Assembly (NCBI RefSeq): GCF_900107765.1
Contig: NZ_FNQY01000010.1
Location: 62,001-126,000, forward strand
Source: Arachidicoccus rhizosphaerae
GTDB taxonomy: Bacteria > Bacteroidota > Bacteroidia > Chitinophagales > Chitinophagaceae
Reading direction: 5' to 3'
DNA length: 64,000 nt
Shown here: positions 34,849 to 44,295 of the stretch, one piece after another
Position numbering within the stretch: position 1 is the first letter of the stretch
Layout: each line of letters opens with the position of its first letter
The notes under the pieces: model-generated
Told to the model about the DNA's origin: nothing
What the model saw: the letters and a program-made list of their open reading frames with translations, nothing else
Database searches by the model: none
Position numbers and translations under genes: made by a program

Positions 34849-37800
34849 ATGATCACCACACTCAGAAAAGCCATATTTAAGCAGGGCTATTCTCTTATTA
34901 TAGCCGCATGGATGTTTACACTCTCCTTTGTGATAAGCAACTACTGGGCCTTTAATGCTTCCCCTGAAAAGGTCAAGCAGAGTTTTGAGTCTTACCTGGC
35001 CAGCCAGGAACAGGATTTTGAAAGGATTACCACCACTACCGCCGCATTAAATCTCTTATTGGATGAAAAAGCAGATAAATCCTCGCTGAATCTGCTGGAT
35101 AAGGATTATGGTGTTTTTGTGTATGCCTTACGTGACAGCCTGCCTCCCCGGCAAACCTACTGGAATACCTTTAATATGAATGTCAGCCAGCAGGATTTAC
35201 ATTTGCCGGATGGCTACTACCCTATCCGGGCCAATAATGGCCTGTTTGAAATGCTGAAAAAAACAATCCCAACCAGGGAAGGAAGTTATCTGGTGGTGGG
35301 GATGATCCCGATCAGATGGACTTATTTTATTGAGAGTAAATATTTCAGGAACAGTTTCGCCCATGCACCCGATCTGGATGGGATGTATTATATAGACAGA
35401 ACCGGAGCCGGAGAGTCCATCCATAACTCCAAAGGTCAGCAGCTGTTTAAGCTCAGCAAGTACGCCCAGAATCCGGATCAGCATCCCAGCATGGCTTCGC
35501 TAATTTTCAAGTTGCTGGGCATTTTATTTGTCCTGATTTTTATCAACGGGATTATTAATGAAATCACGCTCATCAAGGGTTTTTATAAAGGAGCGTTCTG
35601 GCTGTTGGTAACAGTTGTGCTGCTAAGGTTTATGACCTACTGGCTGCCTATTCCTTTTAATTACAGGAGTTATGAGCTTTTCAGTCCGATCATCTATGCT
35701 TCCAACATGTTGCATTCCTCCTTGGGGGATCTGTTAATCAATACATTACTGTTTTTTTGGATTACATTTTTTATAAAATACCGGCATACAAAGGTCGGGC
35801 AGGGACATCAGCAGCTGGTGAAAAAATACAGCAAGGTAATCGCAATCACAGCCTTATTCCTGTTTGCCCTATGTACCATGAATATGGTGAGCATTGTAAC
35901 CAGCCTGGTCAGAGATTCCAAAATTCCGATCAATGTAGCCGACTTTTTTAATCTGAACATCTATACTGCCGTCACTTTTGTGATTCTGACTTTTATCACT
36001 CTCAGTTTTTTTAACCTCTCCTATTTTTTAAATCTGCCGGCGTTAAATGCAGGATTTAATCTATATGAACGGATGGCTATTGTCGTGGTCAGCGGTCTGA
36101 TCCTGATTACCGTAGATGGTGCGGGCCTGGTAACCATCAAAATTCTGGCTTTAATCTGGATGGTGCTATACTTGTTTATCCTGCAAGTGCGGTGGGAGGA
36201 CCTGCCCGGACCTCTAGTGGCATCCAGATATTTTCTGTTCTGGGTCATGTTTTTTGCCATGACCTTTACGGCCATATTACAACTTTCCAATAACAGAAGA
36301 CTGGAAGAGAAAAAAAGGTATGCAGAGGCGCTGGCCTTGCAGGCCGACAATGCAGGAGAAAACCTGGTTAAAATGGCCATTAGCAATTTCACCAACTTCT
36401 TCTGGAATGATAATTTCAACAGGCTTTACGATGATGGCGACAACCGCTTTGTTAAAGACAGTCTGATCATGGCTAATTTTTCGGGGTTTCTAAACAAGTT
36501 CAATACCCGGATATATACCTTTGATGCCAACAGAGAGCCATTATACAATGCGGACTCCTCTTCCTTCAGTCTGCTCAATGCCCTGGTCAGCAATTCCAAG
36601 CCGACCAATGTAACGGATCTGTATATCCATGGTTCGGAGTCCGATAATTTTAATTATATCTACCGTAAGGAGATATCCAGTGTATATAACCAAGCCATTA
36701 TGGGTTATATGTTTGTGGTGCTTTCTCCCCGCAAATATGTCAATAATAATCTTTCTCTGGAGCTGTTGAATAACCCGGTTATCGTGACGGGGCAGATACC
36801 TCAGAATTATTCGTACGCCGTTTATAAAAACCGGCAGATCTTCTCAAACAGCAAGGATTTTGAATTCTCGGACTCTCTAAGTGCCTATCAGGTTCCCCGA
36901 AGAGAGTTCAAACAAATCAATAGCTTTAAGGTAAAAGAGCTCTGGTATAATGCGGGCAATCATACAACGGTGGTCATCACGGAAAAGAACAGTGACTTAC
37001 TGAATACCATTACCTTGTTTGCCTATCTGTTTTCCTCCTTTGTCGTCGTTATCGTATTGCTTAAAATATCAGGGTTCATTATCCAGAGCCGTTTTAAGTG
37101 GAAACTGATTAAAAACGGACTGAATTTTAATATACGATTCCAGGTGCATGCGACACTGATTTTTATCAGCATGTTCTCTTTTATTGTCATTGGTATATCT
37201 ACGATCTCCTTTTTTATCAGTCGCTTTAATAAAAGCAACAAAGATAAACTGATGCAGTCGACCCAGATTCTGGCCGGAGAAATTGAAGAAAGCCTCGGTC
37301 AGGAACTTCCGCTCACCATGCAGACGCCCAATGAACTGGACGCTTTTTATAATAGTACCCTGGCAGCCCAAAGGGTGATTGAACTGGCAAACCTCAATAA
37401 ACAGGACGTGAACCTCTATGACCGGAACGGTAATCTGGAGGCATCCTCTCAGCCTTATATCTTTAATGAGAATATCGTCTCCAATAAAATGCACCCGAAA
37501 GCATTTGACGCGCTCCATCAGCGGCACCGCATTAAATTTTTCCAGCAGGAAACCATCGGTAAACTTAAATATTTAAGCATCTACGTACCGCTTTACGGAA
37601 AGAATAAACAGGTATTTGGTTATTTAAACACCCCTGCCTTAAATTCTCAGTATGAGCTGGATCAGGAAATTTCCAGCTTTCTGGTCACCATTATCAATTT
37701 AAATGCCCTGATATTCTTACTGGCCGGAGCTGTCGCCAGCTTATTGACTTTTAGAATTACACAATCCTTTTCTGTAATAAAAGAAGACATGCGAAAAATC

Positions 37801-38610
37801 AACCTCGGTATTGAAAACGAGGAGATTCAATGGGACCGTAATGATGAGATCGGCGATCTTGTTCAGGAATATAACATCATGGTGCGCAAACTCGGCGAGA
37901 GCGCCAGAGCGCTGGCCAGAAGCGAAAGAGAAGGGGCCTGGAAAGAAATGGCCAGACAGGTGGCTCATGAAATCAAAAACCCGCTTACTCCTATGAAGCT
38001 GAGCCTGCAGTTTTTGCAACGCTCCGCCCAAAACCCCAGTACGGATATTCATTCCTTATCCAAAAGGGTATCAGATATGCTGATTGAACAAATTGACCAG
38101 CTGGCAAAAATTGCCAGCGACTTTTCTCAATTCGCCAATATCCATCATACCAAGCCCGAAACCTTTACCATAGAAGAGATTATACGCCCCTTACTGTTAC
38201 TATATAATACAGAGGATGGCATTGAAGTCAATTACAGGGCGTCTCAGGAAAAAAATACCGTAATGGCCGATAAAGTTCAGCTTAGAAGAGTCTTTACCAA
38301 TTTAATTAAAAATGCGCTGGAGGCTTCTGAACAAATGGATCAATTTTCTGTAACGATCCAAGAACAAAGAATTGAGAAAAACGTCATGGTTACTGTGGCA
38401 GACAAAGGTATGGGAATCACTCAACAAGAAGCGGCCAAAATATTCGTTCCTAATTTTACGACCAAGACCTCCGGAACGGGCCTTGGTCTTGCCATCTGCA
38501 AGGGTATCGTAGAAAATGCAGGCGGACAGATCTGGTTCGAAAGTGAGGTTGGAAAAGGTACGACATTTTATGTCAGTCTGCCGCTGTATAACGCCTCAGC
38601 CACAGACTAA
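34849..38610 (+). CDS. very large NtrY-like membrane histidine kinase
   Basis: This 1253-residue sensor kinase has an N-terminal half (about 1-460) with many hydrophobic helices: one near 15-32, then clusters such as LLGILFVLIFINGIINEITL and FWLLVTVVLLRFMTYWLPIP. A soluble region (about 470-720), another helix pair around 730, and a further extracytoplasmic segment (about 800-930) follow. HAMP comes next. The HisKA phosphoacceptor is H1040 in EMARQVAHEIKNPLTPMKLS, the NtrY-type sequence. The ATPase boxes are NLIKNALEAS, DKGMGI and TSGTGLGLAICKGIVENAGG. No response regulator gene is adjacent, so it is an orphan. The multi-TM front end is larger than in proteobacterial NtrY (about 750 residues). 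The signal is unknown. Confidence 0.88.
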   Translation: MITTLRKAIFKQGYSLIIAAWMFTLSFVISNYWAFNASPEKVKQSFESYLASQEQDFERITTTTAALNLLLDEKADKSSLNLLDKDYGVFVYALRDSLPPRQTYWNTFNMNVSQQDLHLPDGYYPIRANNGLFEMLKKTIPTREGSYLVVGMIPIRWTYFIESKYFRNSFAHAPDLDGMYYIDRTGAGESIHNSKGQQLFKLSKYAQNPDQHPSMASLIFKLLGILFVLIFINGIINEITLIKGFYKGAFWLLVTVVLLRFMTYWLPIPFNYRSYELFSPIIYASNMLHSSLGDLLINTLLFFWITFFIKYRHTKVGQGHQQLVKKYSKVIAITALFLFALCTMNMVSIVTSLVRDSKIPINVADFFNLNIYTAVTFVILTFITLSFFNLSYFLNLPALNAGFNLYERMAIVVVSGLILITVDGAGLVTIKILALIWMVLYLFILQVRWEDLPGPLVASRYFLFWVMFFAMTFTAILQLSNNRRLEEKKRYAEALALQADNAGENLVKMAISNFTNFFWNDNFNRLYDDGDNRFVKDSLIMANFSGFLNKFNTRIYTFDANREPLYNADSSSFSLLNALVSNSKPTNVTDLYIHGSESDNFNYIYRKEISSVYNQAIMGYMFVVLSPRKYVNNNLSLELLNNPVIVTGQIPQNYSYAVYKNRQIFSNSKDFEFSDSLSAYQVPRREFKQINSFKVKELWYNAGNHTTVVITEKNSDLLNTITLFAYLFSSFVVVIVLLKISGFIIQSRFKWKLIKNGLNFNIRFQVHATLIFISMFSFIVIGISTISFFISRFNKSNKDKLMQSTQILAGEIEESLGQELPLTMQTPNELDAFYNSTLAAQRVIELANLNKQDVNLYDRNGNLEASSQPYIFNENIVSNKMHPKAFDALHQRHRIKFFQQETIGKLKYLSIYVPLYGKNKQVFGYLNTPALNSQYELDQEISSFLVTIINLNALIFLLAGAVASLLTFRITQSFSVIKEDMRKINLGIENEEIQWDRNDEIGDLVQEYNIMVRKLGESARALARSEREGAWKEMARQVAHEIKNPLTPMKLSLQFLQRSAQNPSTDIHSLSKRVSDMLIEQIDQLAKIASDFSQFANIHHTKPETFTIEEIIRPLLLLYNTEDGIEVNYRASQEKNTVMADKVQLRRVFTNLIKNALEASEQMDQFSVTIQEQRIEKNVMVTVADKGMGITQQEAAKIFVPNFTTKTSGTGLGLAICKGIVENAGGQIWFESEVGKGTTFYVSLPLYNASATD

Positions 38611-38747
38611 CATTCAGCAATGAGTATTAAAAATCATAGGCAGATAAATATAACTGCCCGCTTATGGAGTTTAAGGATAACGAATCCTGACTATTACTGT
38701 CAGCCGGCATCCCTGATTGTGGAGGCTTAAAAAGGCAGACGCTTCCG

Positions 38748-39152
38748 CTAAGAGGTATATTCAAAATAATAATCCTGCAGAATATCTACTGAGTCTTCAT
38801 TGGCTCTCGCTTCAACTTCCCATTTATTATTATGATACCCATTTCTGAAGCTTTCAGACAGATACATAAAAATAAACTTTACATTGCCATAAGTGGCAAA
38901 CTGCCGGACATGCGCCAATTCATGAGCGACCCATCTTTGATTATTTAAAAATACGCGGGGAGTACTGTGAGAGAGATGAATGGTCCTAAATAAAGTAAAA
39001 GCTACATCCTTTTCTTTAATGCACCAACAGGCCATTTTAGCTATCCAGCTGTTTTGGCGAATGCGTATACGTGTTTTATGAGGTGCAGGTGTCTTACCCA
39101 ATTCCTTTAATGTAGCATCCTTTAGTGTGTAAGGTACGAGTTCCATGAACAA
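38748..39152 (-). CDS. small DUF4157-like zincin
   Basis: This 134-residue protein contains HELAH (H77, E78, H81; motif HExxH) in QRWVAHELAHVRQFATYG, and a downstream glutamate in NKWEVEARANE that could be the third zinc ligand. The arrangement resembles DUF4157/minimal metallopeptidase folds. No signal peptide is present. The function is not known; a protease role is plausible but unproven. ATG 39152 or 39146 are both possible starts. It is followed downstream by the convergent end of the kinase gene and preceded by apaG, 109 bases away. Confidence 0.7.
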   Translation of the reverse strand: MFMELVPYTLKDATLKELGKTPAPHKTRIRIRQNSWIAKMACWCIKEKDVAFTLFRTIHLSHSTPRVFLNNQRWVAHELAHVRQFATYGNVKFIFMYLSESFRNGYHNNKWEVEARANEDSVDILQDYYFEYTS

Positions 39153-39261
39153 AATTAGATTCTGCCCTCATTTTAGTAGAAAAGAAAACCGAACTGACAG
39201 CCATGACAGCCCTTTGATGGAATGGCCACCATAGGAACGCCCTATTAGCGCTGCAGCCCGC

Positions 39262-39648
39262 TTAATTGAGTTTGGATGGCGTAATCAGGTCAAAAGCCGG
39301 AATAGGCACGGTAAACTGCATTTTAGTATCCTGATTTTCCATCAGATAATCACCATGCATACGCCCCATTTCTGAATTCAGGTTACAGCCGCTGATATAT
39401 TGATAAGCAGCTCCGGGTTCTATATAAGGCTGGGCGCCCACCACCCCATCTCCTTTGACTTCCTGGGTTGTTCCATTAGAGTCGAAAATATGCCAGTGCC
39501 GGCTAAGTAGCCGCACCACAAAATGATTGTGGTTTTCAATAGTGATCCGGTAGGCAAATAAATACTCATTTACCATCGGGCTGCTTTGATCCGGCTGGAA
39601 AAAAGTCTCCACATTAATTTTGATACCTTGAGATATTTGATAGGTCAT
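39262..39648 (-). CDS. apaG: ApaG domain protein
   Basis: This 128-residue immunoglobulin-like fold protein is typical in length. Signatures are FAYRITIENHN, VRLLSRHWHIFDSNGTTQEV and GDGVVGAQPYIEPGAAYQY with SGCNLNSEMGRMHGDYLM. ApaG has been linked to Co2+ resistance and Mg2+ efflux, and eukaryotic F-box proteins share the domain; the biochemical role is uncertain. It lies after the asparaginase gene on the same strand with a 150-base spacer. Confidence 0.92.
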   Translation of the reverse strand: MTYQISQGIKINVETFFQPDQSSPMVNEYLFAYRITIENHNHFVVRLLSRHWHIFDSNGTTQEVKGDGVVGAQPYIEPGAAYQYISGCNLNSEMGRMHGDYLMENQDTKMQFTVPIPAFDLITPSKLN

Positions 39649-39801
39649 CTTTTAGGGTATTTAATACGCAATTTTGATACCTTAAAGATAACGTTTAGAT
39701 TGAACTTAGTGTTACAACATCACTAAAAATTCGGTGAGTGGCTGGTAAAATTCCTTTAACAGCCACCACAGAACTTTTAAGTAACTGAAAATCAATTATA
39801 A

Positions 39802-40311
39802 TTACCCGGCATTGACAGGTGTAATTTCTTCAAAGAAACCGGTCTTTTTGTTTTTGCGCACATTGTCCCAGTTATAATAGCGGCCATTCATAGCCACGTA
39901 AACCCCGTGAGGCAGGGTCTGCAGAAAAGCCAGCGCGGCTCCTAAATTAAAAAACCCGTCTGAGCTCCCGAATTTATAGGGAATCATCGCGCCTGTAATT
40001 ACGATAGTTTTAGGCAAATTAGCGGCCGCCAGATAAGCAGCCGTCTGACTCATTGTATCGGTACCGTGAGTTAGTAAGATTCTGTCCTCTGGGACAGATC
40101 TGCAGGTATGCAGGATGAGCTCTCTGTCCGTATCTGTCATTTCCAGAGAATCCACCATCATCAGTGTTCTGATTTCTACAGAGACCGTGCAGCGACCTAG
40201 CTGCAGCATCTCAGGCACATGGGTCTGCTCAAAATCCAGCTTCCCATGGATCATGTCATATTCCTTGTCAAACGTTCCTCCTGTGACCAAAATTCGGATT
40301 GTCATTTTCAA
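39802..40311 (-). CDS. single-domain asparaginase-like protein
   Basis: This 169-residue protein matches only the N-terminal domain of L-asparaginase I/II. The catalytic elements are T13 in VTGGTFDK, T84-D85 in LTHGTDTMSQTA, the GAMIPY segment and a Lys-rich KNKKTGFFEE near the C-terminus, where the third-site Lys of AnsB would be. The C-terminal domain (about 150 residues), which completes the active site of the neighbouring subunit in the classic enzyme, is absent. No frameshifted remainder is seen between its stop and apaG. It is therefore a naturally short form; activity cannot be assumed. It probably follows the SpoU methyltransferase in one transcript (64 bases). Confidence 0.85.
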   Translation of the reverse strand: MKMTIRILVTGGTFDKEYDMIHGKLDFEQTHVPEMLQLGRCTVSVEIRTLMMVDSLEMTDTDRELILHTCRSVPEDRILLTHGTDTMSQTAAYLAAANLPKTIVITGAMIPYKFGSSDGFFNLGAALAFLQTLPHGVYVAMNGRYYNWDNVRKNKKTGFFEEITPVNAG

Positions 40312-40375
40312 TGGATTATAGGGGTTAATTAAAATTTTTACACTAAAAATATTTTCAATAATTCACCGGAATCTC

Positions 40376-40933
40376 TCACCGGATACTCCTTAACAGTTTG
40401 GAGGATTCCCAGATTACGATGCCTGCAGCCACAGAAATATTCAAAGAATGTTTTGTGCCATATTGGGGAATTTCCAGGCAACCGTCGCTTAGGTCAATGA
40501 TCTGCTGTTCCACCCCCTGGACTTCATTGCCCAAAATCAGCACCAGTCCTTTGGCGATTCCATCAGCACTCAATGTCTTCAGCACTTCCATCTTTTCTGT
40601 AGAAATACTGTGGACGGCCTGTTCCACTGCATAAACCGCATAACCTTTTTGGCGGGCCTGTGCCACGGCCGCTGCCGTTTCCTTAAAATAGCTCCAGGCG
40701 ACCGTCTCTGTCGCCCCGAGGGCTGTTTTGTGGATATCCCGGTGCGGAGGCTGCGGCGTATAACCGCAAAGCATGATCTGTTCACACAAAAATGCATCAG
40801 CCGTCCTAAACACGCTGCCAACATTATGCATGCTGCGAATATTATCCAAAATGATGATCAGCGGCATTTTTTCGGCCGCTTTAAATTCTTCGGGGCTTAA
40901 TCTGCCCAGATCATCCATGCTTAATTTTTGCAT
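40376..40933 (-). CDS. SpoU/TrmH-family RNA 2'-O-methyltransferase
   Basis: With ATG 40933 this is a 185-residue SPOUT methyltransferase. The longer frame from 40960 reads through the promoter-like sequence and is rejected. Motif 1 is IILDNIRSMHNVGSVFRTAD (conserved Asn and Arg), motif 2 is LILGNEVQGVEQQIID, and motif 3 is LEIPQYGTKHSLNISVAAGI, which together form the trefoil knot that binds SAM. The target (tRNA Gm18 or an rRNA site) cannot be told. A TACTTTG box lies only 4 bases upstream of the ATG, so the mRNA may be leaderless. Confidence 0.9.
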   Translation of the reverse strand: MQKLSMDDLGRLSPEEFKAAEKMPLIIILDNIRSMHNVGSVFRTADAFLCEQIMLCGYTPQPPHRDIHKTALGATETVAWSYFKETAAAVAQARQKGYAVYAVEQAVHSISTEKMEVLKTLSADGIAKGLVLILGNEVQGVEQQIIDLSDGCLEIPQYGTKHSLNISVAAGIVIWESSKLLRSIR

Positions 40934-41234
40934 GGCGCAAAGTACGCACAAAAATACCAAAAAACCACCCCGGCCAGTTCTCTGATTAGATAAGCGATTT
41001 TAAAATTATTTTCCGACATTTGCTAAGCACAATGAACTAAGAAACAAAATTGGGCAGAACAGACATCCATAGTATTTAAAATCAGCACCTGGCTGAAACC
41101 TCCTTTATGTGTGTTTTGATAGTGGTGTCATGATGGATCCGTGGCTCCCCTTTGCTGAAGGCCGGTTTCAGGAACAGGTAAACTGACAGTGATAATAAAA
41201 ATCAAATTTGGACTTAAATAATAAAAATAAAACC

Positions 41235-43274
41235 ATGAATAAAGTTACGCTTTCTGCTGCTGCAGTAGCGGTGGTTTCCAGCTTTGCCGCCTGCAGCGGC
41301 CCAGGCACGGGAAATGGCAAAACCCAGCAGCATTTTATTGAAACCCAGTATATAGACAGCACCGTCAAACCGGGCGATAATTTCTTCCAGTTTGTCAACG
41401 GCAAATGGCTGGATACGGTTAAAATACCGGAAGACAAAGTAGCTGTCGGCGGATTCAATAAACTATATGACGATAATCAGGAGGAACTCCGCGCTATTTT
41501 GGAAGATTCCCTGGGAGACAAAAAGGCTGGCAGTATTGAACAAAAGGTCGGTGATTATTACCGTTCCGGAATGGACACAATTACCAGAGATAAAAGAGGT
41601 TACGATCCGATAAAGCCGATGCTGGCCTCCATTGAAGCCATTAAGGATCTGCCCAGCCTGATGATTTATGTGGCCGATGCGGCCAAAAGAGGCGATCAGT
41701 CCATTATCTCCTTTAATGTCGGACCAGACCAGAAAAACAGTTCCATGAACATAGCCTCCTTCCATCAGACCGGCCTTGGGCTGCCGGACAGAGACTATTA
41801 TTTTAAAACCGATAGCTCTACCTTAAATATTCAAAAGGCTTACAGGGTTTATTTAGCCAGCCTTTTTACATTGACCGGAACAGATTCTGCTACCGCTCAA
41901 AAAGATGCGGCGACTGTATATCAAATAGAAAAACAAATCGCCGGCTCTCATAAAACCAGGGTAGAATTAAGAGATGTCACTGCCAATTATAATAAAATAC
42001 CGGTAGCCACTCTGGTCAGCACCGAGCCTAATATCGGCTGGAGCGATTTGTTGAAAAACCTGGGTGCCAATGGCGTTGATTCCCTGGATGTAGAACAGCC
42101 GGGCTATTATCAGGCCCTTAATAAACTGCTGGTTGCTGTACCTATTGATCAATGGAAAATCTACCTGAAGGCCAATACGATAGGATCCTATGCCGGCGTT
42201 CTGAGCACTCCTTTTTCTGATGCGGCATTTGCTTATTCAAAAGTGCTTACCGGAAGGGACAAACAGGAAGATCTCTGGAAAAGAATGGTATCAGCCGTCG
42301 ACCATAACCTGGGAGAACTGCTAGGACAGTTATATGTTAAGAAGTATTTCCCGCCAGAGGCTAAAAAAAGAATGGATCAGCTGGTAACGAATCTGGAAAC
42401 AGCCTTCTCAAACAGAATTCAGCATCTGGACTGGATGAGTGATACGACAAAAGCGACAGCCCAGATAAAACTCAAGGCTATTGTTCGTAAAATCGGCTAT
42501 CCTAACACCTGGAGAGATTATAGTAAAGTAAATGTGGACAAAGCCAAATATTTTGAGAACACAATTTCTGCCAGGGAGAATAACTACAATTTCCAGTTGT
42601 CTCAGTTAGGCAAGCCAGTGGATAAAAATATCTGGTACATGACCCCTCCTACCGTCAATGCCTATTATGACCCAACCACCAATCAGATTGTATTCCCTGC
42701 CGGTATTCTGCAGTATCCATTCTTTGATAAGGATGCAGATGACGCCGTTAATTATGGAGCGATTGGTATGGTTATCGGTCATGAAATGACCCATGGCTTT
42801 GATGACCAGGGTTCTCAATACGATAAAGTCGGCAATATCAATAACTGGTGGTCCAGTGAAGACAAAGCTAAATTTGATGAAAAAGTTCAGAAAATACAGA
42901 AGCTGTATGACGGATTTACGGTTTTAGATTCACTGCATGTCAACGGTAAATTAACAACCGGAGAAAATATGGCGGATTTTGGTGGTGTGGCCATCGCTTG
43001 GGATGCCTTTAAATTAACCAAGCAGGGACAAGATACCACAAAGATTGACGGATATACACCTGATCAGCGCTTCTTTATGTCCCTGGCCCAGATCTGGAGA
43101 AGTAAATATAAAGACGCAACGATTCGTCAGCGCATCAATCTGGATCCTCACTCTCCTGCCATGTGGCGTGTACTCGGACCACTGATGAACTTTGATCCTT
43201 TTTACAAGGCTTTCAATGTTCAGCCGGGTGATAAAATGTACATCAAACCGGAAGACAGGCTGAAAATCTGGTAA
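41235..43274 (+). CDS. M13-family zinc metallopeptidase (neprilysin/PepO-like), lipoprotein
   Basis: With ATG 41235 the product is a 679-residue lipoprotein. The leader MNKVTLSAAAVAVVSSFAAC ends in a lipobox Cys, and the extra nine residues from 41208 would spoil it. Peptidase_M13 N-terminal helices are followed by the zinc site VIGHEMTHGFDDQGSQ (HExxH) and GENMADFGGVAIA (third ligand Glu and the conserved Asp). SPAMWRVLGPLMNFDPFYKA is the typical C-terminal region. It degrades oligopeptides in the periplasm. It is monocistronic with a strong terminator. Confidence 0.92.
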   Translation: MNKVTLSAAAVAVVSSFAACSGPGTGNGKTQQHFIETQYIDSTVKPGDNFFQFVNGKWLDTVKIPEDKVAVGGFNKLYDDNQEELRAILEDSLGDKKAGSIEQKVGDYYRSGMDTITRDKRGYDPIKPMLASIEAIKDLPSLMIYVADAAKRGDQSIISFNVGPDQKNSSMNIASFHQTGLGLPDRDYYFKTDSSTLNIQKAYRVYLASLFTLTGTDSATAQKDAATVYQIEKQIAGSHKTRVELRDVTANYNKIPVATLVSTEPNIGWSDLLKNLGANGVDSLDVEQPGYYQALNKLLVAVPIDQWKIYLKANTIGSYAGVLSTPFSDAAFAYSKVLTGRDKQEDLWKRMVSAVDHNLGELLGQLYVKKYFPPEAKKRMDQLVTNLETAFSNRIQHLDWMSDTTKATAQIKLKAIVRKIGYPNTWRDYSKVNVDKAKYFENTISARENNYNFQLSQLGKPVDKNIWYMTPPTVNAYYDPTTNQIVFPAGILQYPFFDKDADDAVNYGAIGMVIGHEMTHGFDDQGSQYDKVGNINNWWSSEDKAKFDEKVQKIQKLYDGFTVLDSLHVNGKLTTGENMADFGGVAIAWDAFKLTKQGQDTTKIDGYTPDQRFFMSLAQIWRSKYKDATIRQRINLDPHSPAMWRVLGPLMNFDPFYKAFNVQPGDKMYIKPEDRLKIW

Positions 43275-43322
43275 TCCATTTTAGGCGCGGCCTCTTTAAA
43301 GAGCGTCTGGACAAATTGCCTT

Positions 43323-43380
43323 AAAAATGAACACCCTGCCACTGAACGACAGTTCAGATAGGCAGGGTGTTCATTTTTTA
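43323..43380. terminator. bidirectional terminator
   Basis: AATGAACACCCTGCC (43326-43340) pairs perfectly with GGCAGGGTGTTCATT (43361-43375). Inside it, CTGAAC and GTTCAG (43342-43347 and 43352-43357) extend the stem. T-runs are available on both strands, and it separates two convergent genes. Confidence 0.9.
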
Positions 43381-43436
43381 TAATAGATTATTTTTACCAC
43401 ACAGACCGCCGACGATCCCATTATATCATCCGCGGC

Positions 43437-43883
43437 TTATTTATCATTTATCGTTTCTGTATCCAGTGCAAGACTGTCCAGATGTACATTAAAGCTATAG
43501 TTAAATGTAATATTCCAGACGTTCGGATCTTCTTTTATGCAACGATCAAATAAATCACCTGAAAAAACAACAGCCACCTGATCCGGATGCGCATCCGTAT
43601 TCAACTGCAGCCCTTCCTTTTTCAGCAGCTCATCCACCATTTCTGTATTACAGATAACTCCGGTATAGTAAGGGATTTGATCGTCTAAATGATTTACGTA
43701 AAGGTTCCACTGGGTTTTATCATTCTCTTTAAAGCCATAAAGTTGGGCAGTTTTACCAGAGACACTTGTAATAACCGTGCTGCCACAGCCACAGTCCTTT
43801 TCTGTTTCCTTATGGCAACTACTAAAAATAAAAAGCCAAATAAAACTACCGATAACAAGGCTGCAAAAATTCTTCATAAGCAT
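43437..43883 (-). CDS. lipoprotein of unknown function
   Basis: This protein has about 148 residues, starting at ATG 43883 (or 43877), so that a leader (VIGSFIWLFIFSSC) ends in a lipobox Cys. A CGCG motif with three Cys in KDCGCGS follows soon after. The rest is a mixed alpha/beta segment without a family I recognise (TQWNLYVNHLDDQIPYYTGV, then CNTEMVDELLKKEGLQ). The Cys-rich start may be a disulfide. It is monocistronic, with no link to its neighbours. Confidence 0.7.
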   Translation of the reverse strand: MLMKNFCSLVIGSFIWLFIFSSCHKETEKDCGCGSTVITSVSGKTAQLYGFKENDKTQWNLYVNHLDDQIPYYTGVICNTEMVDELLKKEGLQLNTDAHPDQVAVVFSGDLFDRCIKEDPNVWNITFNYSFNVHLDSLALDTETINDK

Positions 43884-44295
43884 TACGTATTTAAAAACCA
43901 TTAAAACTGCAGATTCTCTGATTTAAATCATTACCTCCTCCCTGCCACATTTTTTTATCCTTTCAATATTGGTACAATGAAACATATCTTATGCATAGAA
44001 CGTCCATGAATACTGAAACGTAACACCTGTTGACAGAAAAAATATAAAAAGGGGCCATTCCCTTAAAATCCTGCCTTGTTTTTAGTCGGCTTTAAAGCAA
44101 GCAAACATTATCCTTAGGTCTTTATAAGCCTGTCTGCCCATAATCCTTTGGTTAAAAAGAGGGTGTATATTCTGGAACTTTGCCGGTATAATTCTGTCTT
44201 GCGCTGAATAAAAAACAGGCAAGAAAGGACCTATAACCCTTAAATGCCTGTTTACTATGAATTACAATAGGCTTATAGCCTATTTTTAGTTTATT
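43884..44295. other. 412-base intergenic region
   Basis: This lies between dapA (ends 44296) and the lipoprotein gene on the same strand. It contains the dapA terminator (44211-44253), a second perfect hairpin AATAGGCT/AGCCTATT (44266-44273 with 44277-44284), and about 300 bases with no recognisable gene. Confidence 0.55.
44211..44253 (-). terminator. dapA terminator
   Basis: AAACAGGCA (44213-44221) pairs with TGCCTGTTT (44245-44253) over a 23-base loop. On the minus strand the stem continues into a T-run (complement of 44209-44215). Confidence 0.65.
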
